From Chlorogloea sp. CCALA 695 (lineage in GTDB: Bacteria > Cyanobacteriota > Cyanobacteriia > Cyanobacteriales > Chroococcidiopsidaceae): 64,000 nt of DNA. Below are positions 35,760 through 44,918 of the stretch, piece after piece. The first letter of the stretch is position 1. Each line of letters opens with the position of its first letter. The DNA lies in contig NZ_PVWN01000022.1 in NCBI RefSeq assembly GCF_003003885.1, positions 1 to 64,000 of the forward strand. Reading direction: 5' to 3'. The notes under the pieces are model-generated. The model saw nothing but the letters and a program-made list of their open reading frames with translations. It was not told the origin of the DNA and made no database searches. The position numbers and the translations under genes were made by a program.

Positions 35760-36494
35760 ATGTCAGAACTACCTAAAACTCTTGGCGAAGCAGTTTCTCA
35801 AGCTAAAATTGCTACTCAAAATGCGATTTCTGATGGTAACAATCGACTGCAAGTAGAAATTCTCTTACCCGAACTCAACCCGATGCCTGTAGCAGAAAGT
35901 TTTTTGAGTGCCGAGGAAGGCACTAATCACAGATTTAATAAAATATTTTTTCCCGATGCTGGGGCGGCGGCTTTGGCGCGTCGTGATTGGGGCGATGTCC
36001 CTTTTGAGTTATTAGATATTAGTACCAAAAGAGTATCGGTTGAGGAGCAAATACAGCCTGAAGATGAGGCGATTTTGTGTATTGCTCCCACAGCCCAAGA
36101 AGTTTTGCAAATAGAAAAGTTGTGTAACGCTATGGGCGAAGATCGTCCGGTTGTATTGCTCAATCCTCGCTTAGAAGATGTATCGATAGTAGGGATTGGG
36201 TACGCGGGAAGGCAATTGCGCGATCGCTTTTTAAAAAATATTCAATCGTGTTACTACTTACGCCCGTTGGAAGAAGGGACTTTATTTCGCTGCTACCCTG
36301 GATTGTGGCAAGTTTGGCGCGAGACAACTGATGGCTACGAATTAATTAAGGAATTGCCCAACAAACCTGTAGGCGACGATCTCGATCTCATTTTTGCGGG
36401 AGAAACGGCTACTCAATCTGAGGATGCACCTAAGCCTAAAAAGTTAAGTATGTTTGCTGGTATGCAAAGGTTTATGAAAGCTCTAACCCGCTAG
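35760..36494 (+). CDS. DUF1995 family protein
   Basis: The 244-residue soluble protein begins with the DUF1995 pattern (LGEAVSQAKIATQNAISDGNN, then a beta strand LQVEILLPEL). It continues through FFPDAGAAALARRDW to the conserved VVLLNPRLED and YYLRPLEEGTLFRCYPG. The family occurs in cyanobacteria and plastids, sometimes joined to adenylate kinase. Its biochemical role is not established. The C-terminal ~35 residues are basic and linked by an acidic stretch. It follows the cysteine desulfurase after 9 bases. Confidence 0.85.
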   Translation: MSELPKTLGEAVSQAKIATQNAISDGNNRLQVEILLPELNPMPVAESFLSAEEGTNHRFNKIFFPDAGAAALARRDWGDVPFELLDISTKRVSVEEQIQPEDEAILCIAPTAQEVLQIEKLCNAMGEDRPVVLLNPRLEDVSIVGIGYAGRQLRDRFLKNIQSCYYLRPLEEGTLFRCYPGLWQVWRETTDGYELIKELPNKPVGDDLDLIFAGETATQSEDAPKPKKLSMFAGMQRFMKALTR

Positions 36495-36554
36495 TTTTTG
36501 GTTATGTGCAAATTGCTGATAATTCTAAAAGACTGATAGAAAAGTTAGATATCT

Positions 36555-37184
36555 ATGTACAGACCAACTGCTTTTCAAGAAGACAATGTTGACAAACTGT
36601 TTGCTTTTATGCAGGCAAACAGTTTTGCCACTCTAGTATCAATTGTAAATAGTGTGCCTTGTGCTTCACATATCCCTCTAGTTGTTGTGATGCAAGGAGA
36701 TGTGATTAAGTTAATCGGTCATCTTGCAAAGCAAAATCCTCAATGGCAAGCTTTTGAAACGACTGAATCACTAGCAATTTTTACTGGAGCGCACGCTTAC
36801 ATTTCCCCTACTTTGTATGAAAAACACGAGAGCGTACCAACGTGGAATTATATCGCTGTCCATGCGTATGGGATTCCCAAAATTATCACGCTCAATGATT
36901 CGCCCGAATTAATGAACAAGATGATCGACGGGATGATAGATACCTACGAAGCTGACTATAAATCGCATTGGCATGGCTTATCTGATGGATTCCGCGACGG
37001 GATGATGAATGGCATTGTCGGGTTTGAGATGACTATCACTCGTTTAGAAGGAAAGTATAAACTCAGTCAAAACCGTAGCCAAAGTGAGCAGCAAAATGTG
37101 TCAAATACACTGCTGCAAAGTTCAGATCCGGCTGCTCGTGCTGTTGGTGAGGAAATGAAACAGCACATTGAGGCGAATGAGTAA
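36555..37184 (+). CDS. FMN-binding PaiB-type protein
   Basis: The 209-residue protein matches the PaiB family. It starts MYRPTAFQEDNVDKLFAFM and contains ASHIPLVV, LIGHLAKQNPQW and SPTLYEKHESVPTWNYIAVHAYG, which is the family hallmark. PaiB has a split-barrel fold like FMN-binding oxidases and was first described as a negative regulator in Bacillus, but many members are probably flavin enzymes. The C-terminal tail (residues 165-209) is polar. It is monocistronic, 60 bases after the DUF1995 gene. Confidence 0.9.
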   Translation: MYRPTAFQEDNVDKLFAFMQANSFATLVSIVNSVPCASHIPLVVVMQGDVIKLIGHLAKQNPQWQAFETTESLAIFTGAHAYISPTLYEKHESVPTWNYIAVHAYGIPKIITLNDSPELMNKMIDGMIDTYEADYKSHWHGLSDGFRDGMMNGIVGFEMTITRLEGKYKLSQNRSQSEQQNVSNTLLQSSDPAARAVGEEMKQHIEANE

Positions 37185-37342
37185 TATTGCTGTAGCAATG
37201 CTGTTTTTTAGTAAAAATTTTCTCTTAATTTAGTCTCTTTCAAGTTTCATTTTTATAGTAATAGTTTGAATTTCAATTTTTATAGTCGTGACGACTTAGC
37301 AAAGATAAATAGTTGAGCTTGGCTTTAATTAAATTACCAACA

Positions 37343-38881
37343 ATGGACTCAGATATTACCTACTGGTATGAAGGCGTTTGCCCCCAGAGTGGCGAATTGC
37401 TCAAATTGCCTCGCACCCAATTAGTAGAAACTATTGCTGGCGAATTAATGCACCAACTCGCCAGTAATGAAGTCTATTCCCGTGGAGGTAAAATGTATGG
37501 CGTACTGTTGGGCGAAACTAAGTCAAGGCAACAGCAAGTAATTAAAGCTTTTTCTGGGCTTTTAAATGGTAATAGTACGGTGGAAGGTTGGGTTCCACCT
37601 ATTCCCGGACGCGATCGCCTATTTATAGAAGAATCTCTTACTCTCGCTAAATTAGCAGCTATAAAGCAAGAACTAATTGCTTTACAAGATATTTGGGCCC
37701 AGCAACAGTACGATTTGTTGGCAAAAGAATTTGAAAAGAAGTCCCACGAACTGACTTTACTGCACAACAGGCGTAAACAAGATCGCCAACAGCAACGCCA
37801 AAGGTTCGATCTTGAAGCTTTAGAGCAATTAAACGAACAAAGCCGCCTTGATGGAATCGAACGCAAACTGTTTAAACGCGAACGAGATGCTGCCCTTAAG
37901 CCCCTCAAAGCTCAAAGCGAGATTTTTTCTGCCCGAAAGCTGGAATTAAAACAACAGCGTAAAGCCTTATCTCGTCAGCTTCAAGCGCAATTGCATGAAA
38001 ATTTATGGTTAACTAATTTTGCTGGGGAATCTTTAGCGCTAACCGATCTAATCCTGGGAGGTATCCCAACAGGTACAGGGGAATGTTGCGCCCCCAAGTT
38101 ACTCCACTATGCTGCAACTATTGGGCTTAAACCTCTGGCGATCGCAGAGTTTTGGTGGGGTTCGCCTTCAATAGATAAAGTACAAGGGCAATTCTACGGT
38201 GCTTGCGAAGAGCGCTGTCAGCCGCTAATGGGATTCTTGCTATCGGGTTTGCCCTCTGCGCCTATCGTCAATGATACGCCGCTAACTATTTTGTACGAGG
38301 ATGAGTGGCTAATTGCCGTCAATAAGCCGCCAAAATTGCTTTCTGTCCCTGGGCGTTATAGTCGCGGGAATGAAAGCGTTGCGGGGCTTTTGGGGCTTGC
38401 TACAGTGCATCGCCTTGACTACGAAACGTCGGGTATTCTCTTACTAGCACGCGATCGCGCAACTCATCGCCACCTAAGCATCCAATTTCAACAACGAAAA
38501 GTTCGCAAGGTTTACGAGGCGATACTTGCAGGAGTTGTAAATAGTGAGAGTGGGACAATTAATTTGCCGCTTTGGGGAGATCCAACAAATCGCCCTTACC
38601 AAAAAGTAGACTTCACTCTAGGTAAACCAAGCTTAACTCAATACAAACTTCTAACTACTACTAATGGTCGCTCTCGTCTGGAGTTTTTGCCATTAACTGG
38701 GCGCAGTCATCAACTCCGCGTTCATTCTGTGGATAAGCAAGGTTTGGGTTTACCGATATTAGGCGATTTATTGTATGGTTGCACTGAGGCGAAACGCTTG
38801 CACTTACACGCAAGGAAGCTCTGTTTTGAGCATCCCCAATCAAAAGAGATGATTTGTTTGCAAACAGAAACTCCCTTTTAA
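37343..38881 (+). CDS. RluA-family pseudouridine synthase with N-terminal coiled coil
   Basis: The product is about 512 residues. The C-terminal RluA catalytic domain has TVHRLDYETSGILLLARD with the catalytic Asp (about 370-387) and LTGRSHQLRVH. The N-terminal half adds a Cys-containing segment (EGVCPQSGELL) and a long coiled coil (about 120-225), a layout seen in cyanobacterial members. The start could be TTG 37313 or ATG 37343. I prefer the ATG because relatives begin close to the TYWYEG segment. It isomerises uridine in rRNA or tRNA; the target site is unknown. Its last codons overlap the convergent TspO-like gene. Confidence 0.9.
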   Translation: MDSDITYWYEGVCPQSGELLKLPRTQLVETIAGELMHQLASNEVYSRGGKMYGVLLGETKSRQQQVIKAFSGLLNGNSTVEGWVPPIPGRDRLFIEESLTLAKLAAIKQELIALQDIWAQQQYDLLAKEFEKKSHELTLLHNRRKQDRQQQRQRFDLEALEQLNEQSRLDGIERKLFKRERDAALKPLKAQSEIFSARKLELKQQRKALSRQLQAQLHENLWLTNFAGESLALTDLILGGIPTGTGECCAPKLLHYAATIGLKPLAIAEFWWGSPSIDKVQGQFYGACEERCQPLMGFLLSGLPSAPIVNDTPLTILYEDEWLIAVNKPPKLLSVPGRYSRGNESVAGLLGLATVHRLDYETSGILLLARDRATHRHLSIQFQQRKVRKVYEAILAGVVNSESGTINLPLWGDPTNRPYQKVDFTLGKPSLTQYKLLTTTNGRSRLEFLPLTGRSHQLRVHSVDKQGLGLPILGDLLYGCTEAKRLHLHARKLCFEHPQSKEMICLQTETPF

Positions 38882-39663
38882 TCGGCGATGGATTTAACAG
38901 TTTTGTTTCTGCTAAACAATAACAAAATCCCTAGTACGATCGCACTTGCTACGGCGGTAATTGAGATTGTAGGATTATTTAACTGACGAATTGCGATCGC
39001 TACATATGCCCAAATAAATACACAAGTAAAAGCTATATCTGCTCTTTTAATTGCCACAATTGCTGCAATTATTGTAGCTACGACTAGCATAATCGCCGTC
39101 CAGTAAGTGCCATTAATCCCCCAACCATCCCAGTTAGAACTATAGAGAGCCGAAGCAATATTGACAACTGTGGCTACCGAAATCCAGCCTAGATAAATAC
39201 TAAAAGGTATATGTGCAAGCCATTGGCGATCGCGTAATACTTGTACTTTTCCTACTCCTAACTGCAAGTAAGCGCTAATCAAAGCTATGAGAATTACCAG
39301 CATTGCGACAACCGAAAGCCAAAACAACCTCATTGTAAATAGATATACCCAGGTTATTTGAGCTATACAAGCAACAATTAGCAAGACACTCGCGCGCCCA
39401 ATAGTGGGATCTCGTCGTTGCGCTGGGCGAAGTTGGTAAATGCCATAAGCAATCAATCCGATATAAATTAAGCCCCAAATCGCAAAAGCATAATTTGCTG
39501 GCGTAATCTGCACCCCTTGAAAAACAGTGTTAGAAATTTTGCCGATATTTGCGCCTTTAAGGGGAAAAAAATTCGACAAGGCATTTATAGTTAGAGTAGC
39601 CAAGATAGCGACTAGAGCCAAGATCGCTATTCCCAAACTAGATTTTGTTGTAGATGTTTTCAT
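38878..39663 (-). CDS. TspO-like tryptophan-rich sensory membrane protein
   Basis: This 261-residue membrane protein has about eight hydrophobic helices. The first follows a short polar start. A PANYAFAIWGLIYIGLIAYG segment near residue 57 and SIYLGWISVATVVN near 155 resemble the TspO/MBR-related cyanobacterial proteins, although classic TspO has only five helices. Such proteins bind tetrapyrroles or respond to stress; that role here is unproven. The upstream small membrane protein gene ends 3 bases before it, so they form a unit. The 3' end overlaps the pseudouridine synthase gene. Confidence 0.72.
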   Translation of the reverse strand: MKTSTTKSSLGIAILALVAILATLTINALSNFFPLKGANIGKISNTVFQGVQITPANYAFAIWGLIYIGLIAYGIYQLRPAQRRDPTIGRASVLLIVACIAQITWVYLFTMRLFWLSVVAMLVILIALISAYLQLGVGKVQVLRDRQWLAHIPFSIYLGWISVATVVNIASALYSSNWDGWGINGTYWTAIMLVVATIIAAIVAIKRADIAFTCVFIWAYVAIAIRQLNNPTISITAVASAIVLGILLLFSRNKTVKSIAD

Positions 39664-39666
39664 AAC

Positions 39667-39978
39667 CTAAGATTTTGAGACTTCACCAAAATAAAAGCCG
39701 ATAACAGTCCCCACAATCCCTGTTTCTGCAACTATTATCAAAGTTACTATATCTTTCCAATCTTCAGTTTTACCGCCCTGAAAGATAATTTCAACTATAA
39801 CTAAAGCAAAACAACAGGCGATCGTACTCCCAAAAATAATTACTAAAGCTTTGGCAATCCAGGCTTTTGTTTTTTCTGAACCACTACGCAGATCGATTAA
39901 TTTACCTTTTTTATTAATTTGCTTTGCATCACTGTCAACTAGCGTTGTATCTAAATCGCTTTTTTCAACTTCAGACAT
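39667..39978 (-). CDS. Small two-helix membrane protein
   Basis: The 103-residue protein has a polar, basic N-terminal ~40 residues. Two membrane helices follow (about 43-66 and 75-97), with the second ending GTVIGFYFGEVSKS. The GTVIGFYFG ending is common to small membrane proteins whose role is unknown. No signal peptide is present. The stop lies 3 bases before the TspO-like gene, so the two proteins probably share a transcript and may form one complex. I do not recognise a named family. Confidence 0.75.
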   Translation of the reverse strand: MSEVEKSDLDTTLVDSDAKQINKKGKLIDLRSGSEKTKAWIAKALVIIFGSTIACCFALVIVEIIFQGGKTEDWKDIVTLIIVAETGIVGTVIGFYFGEVSKS

Positions 39979-40007
39979 GGATGTAATTTAATAATAACTG
40001 GCTCTCA

Positions 40008-40646
40008 TTAAGCTTGATTTAACTGAACTTTCAACTCGCGCAGCATTTTACTTGTCCCTTCATCAATAGCTTTAAGTACAAGTTGAGGAATAAGTTGAGT
40101 TATGGGTAAATTGGGAAAAATCAGGCTACTAGAGGACGGAACATAGCTGTTATCGTTAAGAATATTGATTGTAAGCTGCTGCTCTTTATAAATCCACACT
40201 TCAGGAACACCTATAGCGATGTAAGCATTTAAAGTAGTTTTTGAAGTAACATCCGCCTCAATTGCTAGATCGGGTGGTGGATAAATAGATAGATTCATAT
40301 TGATACATCCTTTGACGCGATCGGCATTTTGGATGTAAAAACAAGTATCAGGTTCAACCCCTGCAATTACTGGACGTTTAAAGGTAGTCGATCCGAAATC
40401 CTCCCAATCGCACCCTTGAAAATCTAAAATTGTTTTCACTACATCAGCAATAATGCGATGAGGTCTTTCGTGAATTGCCAAAGGAGACATGATATCTAAA
40501 GTTCCTTGATAGTAAGCCACGCGAGTATTACGCTTTTCACCCAAATTATCCAAGATAGTTTCAAAATCCTGCCAAGATAAATTATGGATGCTAATGTGGC
40601 TACCCGGAGTAAGTTCAATGGCTTGAATGGGAATAGTTACGTTCAT
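40008..40646 (-). CDS. Uma2 family (DUF820) protein
   Basis: This 212-residue third Uma2 gene of the window starts with a weakly conserved beta segment, then SWQDFETILDNLGEKRNTRVAYYQGTLDIMSP. It continues with PDTCFYI, PPDLAIEADVTSKT, and the Tyr-rich closing EVWIYKEQQL. The acidic residues of the nuclease-like fold are kept. It is more distant from the other two copies than they are from each other. It lies between unrelated genes and its function is not established. Confidence 0.86.
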   Translation of the reverse strand: MNVTIPIQAIELTPGSHISIHNLSWQDFETILDNLGEKRNTRVAYYQGTLDIMSPLAIHERPHRIIADVVKTILDFQGCDWEDFGSTTFKRPVIAGVEPDTCFYIQNADRVKGCINMNLSIYPPPDLAIEADVTSKTTLNAYIAIGVPEVWIYKEQQLTINILNDNSYVPSSSSLIFPNLPITQLIPQLVLKAIDEGTSKMLRELKVQLNQA

Positions 40647-40670
40647 TTTTATCGATCTTAGAGGTGTATG

Positions 40671-41699
40671 TTACTGTGCGCGGCTTAAAAACGGTACTTC
40701 TATTACTTCGCCTGTAGTTTCGCCTATTTGGACTACTAAACCTGCGCCACCTGCTTTAGTGCGAATATAGCCTAAGCCAAAAAAACCGCGATCGCTCTCT
40801 ACAATACTTGTAAGTTTCCCTACTTTCTCCTCTCCTACCATAATTACACTGCCAACTTCGGCGATCGCATTAAGTTTAATTCCCCACAAGTTTTGTTTTA
40901 CGCCTTTGTAAGTATTTAGGCGCGCGATCGTTTCTTGTCCGATATAACAACCTTTATCAAAAGAGATTGTCTGCAATAACCCTGCTTCTAAAGGATTGTA
41001 ATCATCAGTTAGTTCTTGATCTGGAACTGGACGACCTTGTTTAATTCTTAACTGTTCCCAAACCAAATTTCCCATTGGTACAGCACCCGCTTTTACAACC
41101 ATTTTCCACACATTTGCGGCATTTTCCGCCGGAACAATTAAAGTATATCCAGGTGTTGCAAGTCCGCTTCCTACAGCTACCCGTACATCGTCGATTAACT
41201 GATGATTGCCCATTGGTTGACCAATAATGGCATCTAAACCTAGCTTTTCCAATAAATCGTTACTTTTTGCGCCAATTAAGCTAAATATCGCTGTTTTTTC
41301 GGCAATGTCGGTTAATTCTACCTTGTCAGCAAAAAAGATATAACGATCCAACCATTCAAGCAAATACTTGTAGCGATTGGGTGAATTAATTAAAAGTACC
41401 GCGTCATCGGTAACGTAAGCTGTTGCTAAATCAATGGTTCTAGCGGTAGAAGTTACAAAAACTGTATCGCAACCTTCCCCAGATTTTAAACGCTCAAAAT
41501 CGTTGGTGCTTTGGTTGTGTAAAAAACGCAGGCGATCGCCTCCTGTAACTTTAATTAATCCCCAATGACTGCGATCGCAAATTGCTACCCCGTTTTGCGC
41601 CGCCTCTAATGCCTCAATATCGTTACCAAAACTTATAGGGATATAGGAGTCAAATGTTGCCCCGGCGGCGGTCTGGATGTCTTGTAACTGTTGAATCAT
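40671..41699 (-). CDS. ygfZ: Folate-binding YgfZ (GcvT-like) protein
   Basis: The 342-residue protein is of the GcvT/YgfZ fold. The diagnostic motif is KGCYIGQETIARLN at about residues 235-248, with the redox-active Cys, and it is preceded by EAGLLQTISFD. The N-terminal part includes CDRSHWGLIKVTGGDRLRFLHNQST. YgfZ uses folate to support repair or assembly of certain Fe-S enzymes; the aminomethyltransferase reaction is not expected. It lies 16 bases downstream of a small conserved gene, which suggests cotranscription. Confidence 0.92.
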   Translation of the reverse strand: MIQQLQDIQTAAGATFDSYIPISFGNDIEALEAAQNGVAICDRSHWGLIKVTGGDRLRFLHNQSTNDFERLKSGEGCDTVFVTSTARTIDLATAYVTDDAVLLINSPNRYKYLLEWLDRYIFFADKVELTDIAEKTAIFSLIGAKSNDLLEKLGLDAIIGQPMGNHQLIDDVRVAVGSGLATPGYTLIVPAENAANVWKMVVKAGAVPMGNLVWEQLRIKQGRPVPDQELTDDYNPLEAGLLQTISFDKGCYIGQETIARLNTYKGVKQNLWGIKLNAIAEVGSVIMVGEEKVGKLTSIVESDRGFFGLGYIRTKAGGAGLVVQIGETTGEVIEVPFLSRAQ

Positions 41700-41715
41700 A
41701 AAATTTTAATTGTTT

Positions 41716-42222
41716 TTAAGTAGTGGGCAATTCGGCAAATAAGCGCTCGATTAAATGGGTAGCTTTTTCATCCAATAGTTGCCAGTCAACATCGCCTCTT
41801 TCATCAATTAAGCTAGTGTCAATCGTCACGATATAGTTAGGCGACTCGGCAAGTAAGGAACTATAGTTGCAAAAACAAACCTGATAGCAGAGTTCCCACA
41901 GATCGACTTTGACCGTTTCTAAGCCTTCTTTGTGCAAACATAAATGATAGCCTGGTGTTGGCGTGGGTAGTTTCATTAAAGCTTGCTCAATTTCCTCTAC
42001 TTGTTCGCCTTGGGCGGATTCTAGTTGTTTGACTAAATTAGCTACTTCAGTTTTTGTTTCTGCGGTAGTTTCCGGCTGCCAAATTAGTACATTTTCGTAG
42101 GTTTCTTTCCAGCAACTTGTATCAAGTTGCTTGCGGATGCGATCGAGAATGCGAATAAAAGCAGGTTGCATGAGTAATTCTGCCTGCTGCCATGCAATAT
42201 TATCGGCAAATTTCGGCGGCAT
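41716..42222 (-). CDS. Conserved cyanobacterial hypothetical protein
   Basis: The 168-residue soluble protein is helical with several aromatic-rich segments (WQAEL-like start with FADNIAWQQ, SCWKETYENVLIWQ, and LCYQVCFCNY). It has a cluster of Cys at about residues 113-118 but no zinc-binding spacing I can name. I have the impression of a widespread cyanobacterial protein of unknown function. It lies directly between the small exported protein gene (7 bases upstream) and ygfZ (16 bases downstream), so the three may be one transcript. Confidence 0.75.
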   Translation of the reverse strand: MPPKFADNIAWQQAELLMQPAFIRILDRIRKQLDTSCWKETYENVLIWQPETTAETKTEVANLVKQLESAQGEQVEEIEQALMKLPTPTPGYHLCLHKEGLETVKVDLWELCYQVCFCNYSSLLAESPNYIVTIDTSLIDERGDVDWQLLDEKATHLIERLFAELPTT

Positions 42223-42229
42223 GAATAGT

Positions 42230-42748
42230 TTATTTTGGGGGAGTTGTAGCTACAAGGGGTTCAAGAATTGTATTAAAAAAATAAACGCGATCGCAATACG
42301 TTGACTGACTAGAGCAAACTGCTTCTAAAGTTACATTAGTTGCTTTACTAACATCTAGTGCTAATAACTCTTTATTTCCTGGAGAAATTGTTTTAGTCTC
42401 TGTTTTATCGCCATCCACGTAAAAATTTACGGTTACAGGGGGACTATTAGGATTATTGTCCCGCATTCCCACTCCTAGACGTAAAGTTTGAAATAATGGG
42501 CGATCGTCATCGTTTCTAATTTTACAAGTTACCGCCGCCGATACTGTACCCGCACCTAAATAAAACGGACTTGTATAAACAGCTTTAGAAATGGCTACAT
42601 CTAAAGGAACTTGGCGAAAAGTTCCCAGTCCACTACTAACACATTTTGCCTGTACTAAAGACACTTGAGTTTGTGCTTGTAAAGGACTTGCACCCATAGT
42701 TACTAAGCTGATTGATAGAATTGCCGCTTGGAGAATTGATTTTTGCAT
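42230..42748 (-). CDS. Secreted beta-rich hypothetical protein
   Basis: The 172-residue protein has a clear signal peptide (MQKSILQAAILSISLVTMG, cleavage near LQAQT). The mature part is beta-rich, with four Cys that could form two disulfides (C35, C75, C143, C150 by rough count). I recognise no domain. It is probably periplasmic. It lies 9 bases after the citramalate synthase stop on the same strand, which looks like cotranscription but has no evident functional link. Confidence 0.75.
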   Translation of the reverse strand: MQKSILQAAILSISLVTMGASPLQAQTQVSLVQAKCVSSGLGTFRQVPLDVAISKAVYTSPFYLGAGTVSAAVTCKIRNDDDRPLFQTLRLGVGMRDNNPNSPPVTVNFYVDGDKTETKTISPGNKELLALDVSKATNVTLEAVCSSQSTYCDRVYFFNTILEPLVATTPPK

Positions 42749-42757
42749 AATAATGTT

Positions 42758-44359
42758 TTAGTGAATTTCTATTACTGCCGCAGATGGTAATAATAAACCG
42801 TATTCCAACCCTTCAACTACAGCTTGGTAAGAAGCATTAAGAATATTAGTTGATACACCTACAGTAGTCCAGCGTTGAAAGTCGCTACGCCATTCTACGA
42901 GTACCCGCGTACTAGCTGCCGTACCGCTATATTCGTCCAATATGCGGACTTTATAATCTGTCAATTCAAAGTTGGCAACCTGGGGATAGAAATTGACTAA
43001 AGCTTTGCGTAATGCCGCATCTAGTGCCGCAACTGGCCCATTTCCTTCGGCGGCTTCTAAAATATCTTGACCATTTACAGCTAGTTTTACCGTCGCCATC
43101 GCGTTACTGTTGCAACTATCGACATCTTGAGATAAATCGCAGTGGACTTGAAAGCCTTTAATTGTAAATAACTGCTGGCGTTTACCTAAAGCTTCCCGCA
43201 TAAGTAATTCAAAACTTGCCTCCGCCGCTTCAAATTGATAACCTTGACCTTCTAATTCTTTGAGATGTCGCAATATTTGCCTTGCTGCGGGGTCATTTTT
43301 ATCTAATTCGATCCCAAAAGTCCGAGCTTTTGCTAAAACATTACTAAGTCCTGCTTGCTCAGAAATAACTATCCGGCGACTATTGCCAATTTTTTCCGGT
43401 TCAATATGTTCGTAAGTTAAAGGATTTTTTTCTACCGCCGAAACGTGAATCCCGCCTTTATGGGCAAAAGCTGAACGTCCTACAAACGCCGCGTGTTCAT
43501 TGGGCGCAAGGTTGACAACTTCGCTAATAAATCTACTTGCATTAGTAAGTTGAGTAAGTTTATCGTCTGGAATACAGTTGTAGCCTAGCTTTAGTTGCAG
43601 ATTGGGAATTACTGAACAGAGGTTAGCATTACCGCAACGTTCGCCATAACCATTAATTGTCCCTTGTACCATTGTTACGCCTTCGAGTACCGCCGCGATC
43701 GCATTTGCAACAGCAGTATCGGCATCATTGTGGGTATGGATGCCAATTTGAGTCTCTGGCGGTAAAGCAAGCTTTACATCGCGGACAATTGGGCTAATTT
43801 CGTGGGGTAATGTTCCGCCATTTGTATCACATAAAGCTACCCACTCCGCCCCCGCATTAACGGCGGTTAGTAAAGTTTTTAGGGCATAGTCTTTATTTTG
43901 TTTATAGCCATCAAACCAATGTTCAGCATCATAAATTACCATTCGCCCAGATAATTGCAAATAGGCGATCGTATCGCGGATCATCTCTAAATTTTCTTCT
44001 AAGCTAGTCTTTAAACCTTCTGTAACGTGCAAATCCCAAGATTTACCGAAAATAGTTACCCAGCGAGTTCCGGCTGCTAGAATCGCTTGCAGCATCGGAT
44101 CATCGGCTGCCGATATATGAGGGCGACGGGTAGAACAAAAAGCGACAATCTCCGCGTTAGTTAAAGGTTCTTCTTGAAGTTGCCAGAAAAATTGGACATC
44201 TTTAGGATTTGCCCCCGGCCATCCACCTTCTATAAAAGGCACTCCCAATCTGTCTAACTGTCTGGCGATGCGGAGTTTATCTTCTATAGACACAGATATT
44301 CCTTCTCTTTGGGTTCCATCCCTTAACGTGGTGTCGTAGATCCAAAGCTGTTTTGTCAT
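42758..44359 (-). CDS. cimA: Citramalate synthase
   Basis: The 533-residue enzyme opens with the DRE-TIM motif WIYDTTLRDGTQREG. GGWPGANPKD and IHTHNDADTAVAN place it with citramalate synthases and not with isopropylmalate synthase. The C-terminal ~130 residues form the regulatory LeuA-type dimer domain. CimA condenses acetyl-CoA with pyruvate for threonine-independent isoleucine synthesis, which is known in cyanobacteria. Family length is about 520-540, so it is complete. It is divergent from the ferredoxin gene with a ~50-base gap. Confidence 0.94.
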   Translation of the reverse strand: MTKQLWIYDTTLRDGTQREGISVSIEDKLRIARQLDRLGVPFIEGGWPGANPKDVQFFWQLQEEPLTNAEIVAFCSTRRPHISAADDPMLQAILAAGTRWVTIFGKSWDLHVTEGLKTSLEENLEMIRDTIAYLQLSGRMVIYDAEHWFDGYKQNKDYALKTLLTAVNAGAEWVALCDTNGGTLPHEISPIVRDVKLALPPETQIGIHTHNDADTAVANAIAAVLEGVTMVQGTINGYGERCGNANLCSVIPNLQLKLGYNCIPDDKLTQLTNASRFISEVVNLAPNEHAAFVGRSAFAHKGGIHVSAVEKNPLTYEHIEPEKIGNSRRIVISEQAGLSNVLAKARTFGIELDKNDPAARQILRHLKELEGQGYQFEAAEASFELLMREALGKRQQLFTIKGFQVHCDLSQDVDSCNSNAMATVKLAVNGQDILEAAEGNGPVAALDAALRKALVNFYPQVANFELTDYKVRILDEYSGTAASTRVLVEWRSDFQRWTTVGVSTNILNASYQAVVEGLEYGLLLPSAAVIEIH

Positions 44360-44409
44360 AAATATTAATTAGACTAAGAGGGATATCAAAAATAGGAAAA
44401 TAGAATAAT

Positions 44410-44748
44410 ATGCCCCAAGTTTTTGCTCAGGGTAAAGTAATAGTTTGCAGTGATGGCGACAATCTCCGTCAGGTACTACTCAATAATGATATCAATCTCT
44501 ACAATGGCAACGCCTCAGTCATCAATTGTCATGGAATTGGAACTTGCGGTACTTGCGCTGTGATGGTAGAAGGCAAAGTTTCGGAAGTAACTTGGCAAGA
44601 TAAAACTCGGCGCAGTCTTCCCCCTCATTCTCCCTCTAAAAATCTCCGCCTTGCTTGTCAAACCAAGGTTTTAGGCGATGTAAAGGTGACAAAATTTGAT
44701 GGTTTTTGGGGACAAGGAGAAAAAGTTGTTTGGACTGCAAAAGTTTAG
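44410..44748 (+). CDS. 2Fe-2S ferredoxin
   Basis: The 112-residue protein has CHGIGTCGTC followed by RLACQTKV, a C-x5-C-x2-C...C set for one [2Fe-2S] cluster. The x5 spacing departs from the x4 of photosynthetic plant-type ferredoxins and is closer to bacterial Fdx-type or other PF00111 members. The N-terminal segment carries the beta-grasp fold. The C-terminal tail (WGQGEKVVW) is longer than usual. It probably transfers electrons to an unknown partner. It is monocistronic. Confidence 0.88.
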   Translation: MPQVFAQGKVIVCSDGDNLRQVLLNNDINLYNGNASVINCHGIGTCGTCAVMVEGKVSEVTWQDKTRRSLPPHSPSKNLRLACQTKVLGDVKVTKFDGFWGQGEKVVWTAKV

Positions 44749-44801
44749 TTTTAGAGGAGGCGGGCAAAACTGTCTAATGGGTGGTGGAATAATTGGTTAG
44801 T

Positions 44802-44842
44802 GCGAAGCCCGTTATCGGGCGCGCTTACGCTATCGCGTTCCT
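44802..44842. repeat. Dispersed GCGAAGCCCGTTA repeat, copy 2
   Basis: The second copy of the 41-base element at 28902-28942. It shares the GCGAAGCCCGTTA start and the GC-palindrome with a few changes, in the short gap between the ferredoxin and cytochrome-like genes. Confidence 0.65.
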
Positions 44843-44918
44843 AATCTTCACAAAGCATTAATTCGTAATAATAGTAATTAATGCTTCCATAACTTGTGTT
44901 TTAAGTTTTGACCAACCT